A DNA stretch of 64,000 nucleotides from contig OX393562.1 in assembly GCA_947652115.1 (NCBI GenBank), positions 29,020,289 to 29,084,288 on the forward strand, read 5' to 3'. The notes beneath the pieces are model-generated. The model ran no database searches and was not told the origin of the DNA. It saw only the letters and a program-made list of their open reading frames with translations. This stretch comes from Blastomussa wellsi (taxonomy: Eukaryota; Cnidaria; Anthozoa; Scleractinia; Plerogyridae). Shown here in pieces: positions 56,603 to 64,000 of this stretch. The stretch's first letter is position 1; each line of letters starts with the position of its first letter. Both the position numbers and the translations under genes were made by a program.

Positions 56603-59600
56603 TTAGGCGGAGTACCCAAATTCCTTCGCATCATCGTCAGTGAAATCTCCATAACGCCAGAGATTTAGCTGAAAACAAGAGAGAAAGCGAACCATGTCAG
56701 TACGGCAGCCTTCTGATTGGTTGAAAAAGTGGTACGATATTTTTAAGCAAAACAATTTTTAAGCCAATCATATTGGTACACCTTTACAAGGAATTTTAAT
56801 TGGCCGCCATGTCTGTTGTTATTTGAACACCATTTGGGGAAGGGAATAATCGGAATTTAACAGTATTTTAAGTGCATTTTATAGTGCACCTTAGAAATCT
56901 GAAAAACAAACTTCTAATATTCTGTAATATTTGATCCGAATCTTGCTCTTGCAAGTCTTAACTTTCGCTGTCAAGAGGAATTTTATATCGAAGCCACGTG
57001 CCCAGTGTTTGAAATGATCGATCGACCGACCTACCAACCGGGGGGATGAACAAATTACTTGACGTCTGCACCTCAACAAAACGGTGAAAAATGTAGTACT
57101 CTAAAGGAAGCATATGAAATCAGTCAATTTGATAACTCACTCTGGCTTTCCTGGCACCATCTTGGGCTCGGTAATATTCTTCCATAAGCTTCTGCAGACG
57201 TTTTTCTTTCCTTTTCTCAACAACCACTAAACCGTCAGTGACAAGACTCTTGGCCATATCGTCTCCATTCTCTTGCACAAGCGTCACGTAATCCTAACGA
57301 CACGAAACAATCAATAGACCATATTCACGATAGCGGCCATGATGGTTTTCAAATTGTAATGCCGTTGCTAGGAAAATCGGACGGTCTAAATAGTGAAGTA
57401 TCTGCGGTAAAACCACATTTGAGAGCCAAGCTATGGGATAACGATTTCATTATAAGCTTAGTTTGAAATAGTTACTCGATACCTTGACTTGTTAACTGCA
57501 CAAGCCGTTTTCTATTTTATAAAGTGCCAAAATTGCGTTCAACTTAGAATATTTAAACTACAAAACAGAAACCAAAGCATGGCTATGAAAAACAATTATC
57601 AGACATGATAAGAAACCAACTAAAATTGGTCGCTTTATTCTTGTTTACCCCCTCACAAATCACGTGTCTAATTTGTATTACAATGTGAAAACAAACATGG
57701 CGGCTATAGTGAATAAGGTCTATTGCAACAATGATTCGTGTTGCGCTGCTCTGTTAGTCCATTCAAAGACAATTTATGTTCTCTGTATGTTCGTCGATCA
57801 TGCGTTTAATACATGAACCTCTGGCTCAGACGATGAACCTACTGCAAAATACTTTCACTGGCATTACAATCTTTCGCTTTCTGACCAAAATGTACCGCTA
57901 TCGAGGCTGTTTCGTTACTCATTTAGTCTCTCTGGCAATACCCTTTGTTTTGGAGTGTACCCGTGTTTAAATTTCCAGTCAAGGGAAGCACAATAGTGTG
58001 TCAAGAGGATAAATATCGTCGTCGTGCAATGACAATGTTTGTCCGTAAGATCAGATTGACACTGCATTTCCGTCTTCTTTTTATGAATACAACAACAACA
58101 AACAACAGTTTGACAACAACTGTGACTAGTGTAATAAGCACTCGCTACCAAATTGAGGCATCATCCTCGGTATTTCCATAAGTGTGTGTCAATTATTTTA
58201 CCTGGCCTGCGGTTTTGTACTCCACATTAAGCATGAACTGTCTGTTCTGAAGAGCACAAAAATCATAAAGAAAATCAGTTTTAAGCCTTCCAGCCAGCGT
58301 TTTGAAAAGAAAAAATTGTATTTGATGACAAGACGGACGAAAACTGAAGGTTTTAAGAAAAACAACCCGATGTCGTTTTCAAAAAACTCAAAATAGCGAA
58401 TACTTACAATGACCAGGTTCTTGAAGGAATCCAAAGCATCAGCAACTTGTTCAACCTAACAAAAAAGAAAACGAGAAGACGAAAATGAACACCCAACTAA
58501 AACTTTTGATGTCACGGTCACTTTGAGTGGCTGTTTGCCGTTTTGCACCAGACTATCTAAACACAGTAAGGGAAGCAAGCACAAGTTGGTGATAAAATCC
58601 CTCCTCCGAGACGGGGCTGAGCCCACGGTGTTTGCACCTGGAGTTGCTAAGCAACATGACGTGTTTGCTCGCGCGATTACGTTCGGTGTATTCGGGAGCA
58701 CTCGTGCTAGCTTTCGATTGGGTAAAATAAGTCGGAAACCCGTCGAGTACTTCAACGAAGATTTGCCAAAACTGGCACTTGCTCCCTCCACTGAACACGG
58801 TAACGACGTCTGATAGTATATAAGCTTCATTTGTTACACTACGAGCCCGAGTTTACTGTCAAATAAAAGTCAACGAATAGTCAACGAATAGTAAACGAGG
58901 AGCAGCCGAGCAGTATTCGGAGGATATTACTTACGTCCTTTGGAAGTTCAATAAATGCCATATTGTACTCGTGTGCTTGTGGAGGAAAACTGGAAAGGAA
59001 ATAAATTATTTCAAGTTGAGCAAAATAACCCAATGCACTTCCAAGATAAGCGCCAGCAACTGATAGTTTGATCCACGACCTTCAAGAATGTAGAGTTATG
59101 TAAACTAGGCACGGAGGTTCCAACACAAGATTTTAGGGATTCCAAAAGCGCAAGAACGCGAAAGAACATGCCACCATTTTCTAAGGGCTTAATTACTTGG
59201 TGAATTTCGGAGCCATTTCAGCCAGGCCTGAAGGACTGAGAAACCTTATGTGGTCGCATTCAAATCTCAGCCCAGACTGAAAAGTGAGCTTGGACAATCA
59301 ACAGGGCATGCACAGTGCTGGTGTTTTCAACCGAAAAAGTGGCGGCCACGAAAAGGGTTCAGTGCAGCTGAAATTCGGTTTCTGTAGACTGAGATTAAGT
59401 CTGAGAGGGTGACTAGCCCTCTGCAGCGACTGTTTGCCAGCTTGTTCAGGGTTCCTGCCACAGCTATCGTAGCGGTCCCGGTACCCAAGTCCCACTGTAC
59501 TTCACCCTAACAGGCTGTTGCCTACCTCCCACGAACGAGGACGTTAGGGGTTGGTCTTTGGAAGGCCTTATGCGTCCAATGGAGCACTAAGGACCGATCA

Positions 59601-62600
59601 CGGAGCTGAAATTTCAACCCAAGATGAAACTCACCACGTAATCGCAACAAAATTCAACCCCGAGCCACAGGCCGAAATTCGAAATGAAATGAAAGATCTC
59701 TACGACCTCGATTCTTGGTTTGAACGGCAGCAACAAATGACGATGCGGTGCAATGTGTAAGTAGGTTACCAAACAACTCAGTTCTCGCCGATTTAAGCCT
59801 CAAGCAGTGAGCCAAATTCAATAGATGCGTGTGGAATCTATTGTTCATAACGCGAATGCACACAATTAAATATCGGGGCCATAAATTAAGTTAATTGAGC
59901 ACAGTTGTGGTTGAGTTACCTGTGGAATGCTGAAGGCAGAGGACAAAGCTTGGATAGCGGTAACACTTCTTTCTGTGAACAGCACGAGATGATAATGTAA
60001 TAAGACAAAAGCCGCTATGAAAGCACATCAAATTCCAGCACGAAAATAGAGATTAACCTAAAATTAAAGTTGACTGAAATCGATAAATGAAATCTTGATA
60101 TAGTCACTTACAAGTTTTAGTCTCTTTACTGGCATAAACGTCGGCTTTAAAAAATGTAAAGGTATCGTAAAGCAACTTAAAGCAGACGATTACGCCAGCT
60201 TTAAGTTGGCTTTACACTGTAGTTAAGTTATTTTTTCATGCTGTGGTGGTTTTCAAAGTAGCTCTGCCACGGATAAAATATCTTTAAAAGGTCTTAGGTC
60301 TCCTCGCCCTACTACTCCGCTTCAACTGTAACTCTCTAATTCCTATACAATGTGGCGAATAAATGATGATGAGCCTACACTTGTTAAGTTTGTCAATTAC
60401 AATCCTTCTCAATTTTCCTCATTCGAAGCCATCCTTGTTTCTCTTCAGTTTATTGTTGCCTCTTAGGTGTTTTCTGTCATGGTAAGCTATTGTTAATTTC
60501 ATTGTTTCCCTTGATTTCATACAATAACGACGTTAATTTCAATCATGGAAAGTAAGCCCTTTAAAGAGACGGCCAAGAAGGTTGTACCTCCACCTTTCTC
60601 TCCTACTTTTGAGTATAAAAATGAGTCGACGAGGGCGCGGGAACTCTACTAATAAACTGTTATTAGAACTCTGTTCAGCTACTCTAGTTCAATATCACCA
60701 ACAGTGCACAGCCACTAAGCAGTGAAAGAGTCTGCAAACCTCACTGGAATTCAAATGGACTTACGTTTCCATAATCGATGTAAAACACATGAATTTCTTT
60801 CGGAGATGCAACGCCCTCTACACGTGCTCTGTACCTGAACAGAAACAGAACAACAGTCAAAGATAAGTGATGACACAACCATATTATTGTTGTAGAAACA
60901 ATACTCTCTTTGTCGTATATGTGTTTTTTTGGAATTTTGTCCTGTTTTGGACTCAGTGTCCTTTTTGTGCCGCTTTAGATAGGAAGAGACGTAATGGGTT
61001 GGGTGGGGAAGGGGAAGGGTAGGGTGGGGAAGGGTAGGGCGGGGAGGCGAGGGTGGGGAGGGTAGCGGGAGTAGGGAAGAGGTGCAGAGTCGGATAGATT
61101 TGCGAATAACTTACCAGTTATTATCAACAAACAAAGCTGCACATAAATCTCCTTTTCTCGCTGTGTATGAGCCGGGTAGTGGCGGATTACTGCTTAGCTC
61201 ATTGTGAAGATCATCCATGAGTTTTTCCAATTGTCCACCTAAGGACAAATAAAATGCGGTGACTTGGAGCTCAACTCGGGGACTACTAAATATTATTACT
61301 GAAATAATCGAGCCCGCGCGCAAGCAGTTTTTTAGAGCAAACTCGTCATAAAGAAGGATTAGCGCCTGAGGCACGAGAAAGAAGATGAAAAATGTGCGCG
61401 TATTTGATGTTCAAATAAAAAAAAAGAATCTTTAAATAAATGTTTTTTTTTCTACTAAATATAATTTATTATCCAACTGTGCTTCGTAGAGTATACAAAT
61501 AACGCCCAAAACGAGTACAAATATCACGCGGTATTTGTACTCCAGAGAACCGGTTATAAATTTGCCCGCACGGACAAAACAATTTGGTGTGTTGGATGAT
61601 CTCTGGGCGAGTCAAAATACAAACGCCAAGTAAAAATACTCAACGATGCTACACAACAAAACATCTAATAAGATATATAAAGGTCTATAAAGCACTAATG
61701 AAATTACATCGTTATGAAATACCGGCTTCACGAATCCCACCAACCGCTTACCTGAGTCAACATGTTGCGCCCAAAATGATAGATTCTGCTTTGTTTCTGT
61801 GACAATGACCTTAAAGCCAAGCGATAACAGAAAATAAGGCATCACCATTGCAAATCACAAGATTACATTGTAAACAGCACATCTGTCACCATACATCAGC
61901 TGAACCAACCTTCTTGTAATTGCACTTTCTTTCTGTCTCCTCGACGACAACAATATTTTTAGGTTCCTCGTAGTTGGCCCATAACTAAAAACAACAGAAC
62001 TGGCGTTAAACAAACGACAACCTTGCACCTGGCACACGACATTTCGAAACATGCTCGCAGAGCCTGAAGATATTACGATTCCTGTTGTGTAATCACGACT
62101 GTGCATACCCGGTCGTGTCCTGTCTCAACAAGCTAATCATTGCACGTAAATAAGAAGTACTTTCAAGAATTTATCATTCAATTTCATATCGGTCCCTGAC
62201 AGAAATGATACTGGACTTCACACAGTGCAGCATTTTGTCTTTTCCTCGATCGTTACCCACTCATTCAAGTTGATGTGGGCACTTGTTTCAGAACAAGGGG
62301 AGAGGGAACTGTATTTGTTGCGACACGATTTGGAGTTATACCTTAAGTTTCTGTGATTTTGCCTGTTCTTCAGCCTTTGCGAGCTGTTGATAGTAACTGG
62401 AGCGCTCAGCTGTGAAGTGTACTTGAGAAAGACCAGCCTACACAAACCAAACAAAAGAAAATTATATCATGCAAACAAAATCGTACGACACACACTAAAA
62501 GCAAGCAAGTGTTATTTTACCTCAACCAGTGCAACAGAGAGATTAGTGTTGTCCACAAATAACCAGCCAATAAAATTTCCAGCCTTGTCTATTGCTTCAA

Positions 62601-63774
62601 CTTGTACTTCAACCTAATACAAGCAAACATTACAAAATGAAGATGGATTGATTTCCCAACGATTTTGGTAATAAACCAACTTGCGGTTTTCCCGAAACTT
62701 TGAAACGGGCTTGTACATATTAATGCCTGCATGAAATTCATACGTTGTTTTAATCACAATACAGAACAAGAATAAAACTCCCTTCGATCGCGCCTCATAC
62801 AAAAAGAAGGGAAAAATGGTGCCCAACATTTTCTACAACGCCTGCTTTGCACGAAATCTATATGGAAAAATGGAAAAAATCCACAGCAAAGATGGGCACT
62901 GCGCTTTTTTCGGAAGTTAATTACTTTGTATCCTTATGCTTTACCTCTCTTTGCATACAGAGATCCTTAGTAAAACCCAAAGCTTCATCGCCACACGGCT
63001 CGCCTTCAGTAGCGATAACTCCTTGAGATGTGACTATTCTACCAGCACGTGGACATGAAATACCTAAAAACATCAATAAACATATACAGAAACGCAAACA
63101 GTTCATCAACAGCGTCCCTTTCCAGTACGCAGCAAAAGGTAAACACGGTGGAGTCAGACAGAACGTTTGGTCCTAAGTCTACAGTTTGTTGTTATTTTTG
63201 TTGTTAATGAAAAGAAACGGCGTAGCGGTCGTCAAAACATCTGTTTCAAGAAGCTGTACACGATATATAGAATCATTTGTTAAAAAGAGCCGAAATAACA
63301 AAAAAAAAACATTTTCAAGATGCACTAGTTTCTATCCATAACGTCGCTTCACGCAAATGTCACGAAATACAAATGATAGCGGCAATTGCATCACTCACCA
63401 GCAACAAGGAACGTTATAAGGCAAGTCTCCTTTGGTAAGTACAATCTTAGTCTTGAACCGCTGGCAACAAACTACGACGAAAAGATAACAACAAAAAGAA
63501 AGAAAAACAGTATTTGGCATACAGGAAGCACTAAAAGGAATTTTCTGTCTTTATTTTGTTGGGGAAGATGATTCTTCACCAGATTCGCCTTGATTTTAAT
63601 CTCATAATACAATCGCGCAAGAAATATCAGTATTTTGAAGAAATGATCACTTCCTGTTTTGTAAATGACAAACTAAAAAGGAACTAAATTAATACAATCA
63701 CTCACTTCAACTATTCCTGAAGATCTTCCTGCTCGTTGTAAGAAAGGTAAGAACTGTTTTGCCTTTGTTGGTTC
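56603..63774 (-). CDS. SND1: SND1 (Tudor staphylococcal nuclease), C-terminal 15 exons
   Basis: Tudor-SN, a nuclease-fold RNA-binding protein of RISC, splicing and RNA decay. Exons are 63774-63706, 63471-63399, 63063-62945, 62613-62521, 62437-62342, 61984-61910, 61809-61752, 61238-61115, 60834-60765, 59972-59920, 58989-58935, 58455-58408, 58246-58202, 57293-57141 and 56668-56603. They total 1197 nt, 398 residues plus stop, all in phase; one donor is GTTGGT, the rest GTAAG/GTGAG-like. The first ~150 residues finish the fourth SN-like domain: [58 protein letters not shown]. The Tudor core (about 217-270) has [20 protein letters not shown] and IDYGNKEVLP. The last part is the split fifth SN fold, ending LNLWRYGDF...EFGYSA. 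The family is about 900 residues, so over half lies beyond the right edge. Very high certainty from continuous match across all exons. Confidence 0.97.
57312..57725. mobile_element. MITE in SND1 intron, CAATAGACC ends
   Basis: CAATAGACCATATTCACGAT at the left is inverted at the right (GTGAATAAGGTCTATTG). Inverted similarity covers about 48 bp, including GCGGCCATG / CATGGCGGC and AATTGTAAT/ATTACAATG. Short AACAA flanks are seen on both sides. Non-coding. Confidence 0.75.
58609..58665 (+). repeat. SND1 intron repeat, copy 1
   Basis: GAGCCCACGGTGTTTG and AGTTGCTAAGCAACAT are shared with an inverted copy at about 63841-63890. Contains the small palindrome GTTGCTAAGCAAC. Confidence 0.6.
60350..60715 (+). 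repeat. possible LTR-like promoter fragment
   Basis: A TATA box (TATAAAA, 60614-60620), GC-rich spacer and AATAAA (60651-60656) follow one another as in a retroviral-type LTR, on the strand opposite to SND1. No matching second LTR, primer site or clear target duplication was found, so this is tentative. Confidence 0.25.
60994..61081 (+). repeat. G-rich tract in SND1 intron
   Basis: Almost pure purine run with many GGGG tracts separated by AA or TA (GGTGGGGAAGGGGAAGGGTA type). It ends 33 bp from the 5' splice site of the exon at 61238-61115. In SND1 RNA it would be a C-rich pyrimidine tract. Confidence 0.9.
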
Positions 63775-63840
63775 CTGAAATAATAATACAATTCCAAAGA
63801 TATAAAAAATGCAAATACACTGAGCCCATACATATTCCCA

Positions 63841-63890
63841 AAATGTTGCTTAGCAACTGCAGGGACAAACACCGTGGGCTCAACCCTGTC
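63841..63890 (-). repeat. SND1 intron repeat, copy 2 (inverted)
   Basis: ATGTTGCTTAGCAACT and CAAACACCGTGGGCTC are the inverse of the copy at 58609-58665, so two members of one family lie in the same gene in opposite orientation. Confidence 0.6.
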
Positions 63891-64000
63891 AACTGGTTCT
63901 CACTTGTTCTCCAGAGTGAATAGAACGACGGTATTCGGGAACGAACCCCTTGAAAAAGGAGAAAATGTTTCACGCGGGACACCGCAGAAAAACGCACTGC

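Noticed and set aside
61111..61374. Stand-alone 87-residue minus-strand protein
   Set aside because: Its open frame overlaps the SND1 Tudor exon at 61238-61115 plus intron sequence; only the exon part is coding.

Overview
The window looks like nuclear DNA of a cnidarian, most likely a stony coral or close relative. It is AT-rich. Its genes are split by GT-AG introns, and its repeat load includes Penelope-like and CR1/L2-like retroelements, tRNA-derived SINEs and many short inverted-repeat elements. No organism label was available; this rests on gene style and repeat content.

Layout, left to right. The first exon of an acyloxyacyl hydrolase (AOAH) gene lies on the minus strand at 1080-1830 (signal peptide, saposin domain, calcium-binding linker); the catalytic part lies off the left edge. 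An intact intronless class A GPCR follows at 3865-5028 (minus). From 6.3 to 10.4 kb is a nest of mobile DNA: a nested foldback element, a TA-flanked element, the GIY-YIG end of a Penelope-like element with a complete hammerhead ribozyme downstream, a 324-bp hairpin element and a TIR element. A possible orphan terminal exon lies near 10.8 kb and a broken LicD-like gene at 13.5-14.4 kb (plus).

From 16.4 to 33.2 kb a 14-exon minus-strand gene encodes an RN-tre/USP6NL-type Rab GAP. I assembled it exon by exon to an unbroken 574-codon frame, starting from an exon that holds only ATG plus one base. Its introns carry a CR1/L2-type LINE and several MITEs. From 33.2 to 42 kb is a gene-poor zone with PIF/Harbinger-like MITEs, a tRNA-derived SINE and other TIR elements. 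A two-exon plus-strand gene (42.1-47.6 kb) encodes about 1,705 residues made almost wholly of about 46 ankyrin repeats, with a six-repeat block duplicated in tandem. A two-exon BarX/Bsh-like homeobox gene lies at 51.6-53.3 kb (plus). The last 7 kb hold the C-terminal 15 exons of SND1 (Tudor-SN) on the minus strand; its 5' exons lie off the right edge.

The genes are independent: lipopolysaccharide deacylation, signalling, Rab control, scaffold, transcription and RNA metabolism. No operon-like cluster is seen. The most distinctive sequence signals are the hammerhead ribozyme, the duplicated ankyrin block, and the G-tract TIR elements flanked by TAA or TTA.
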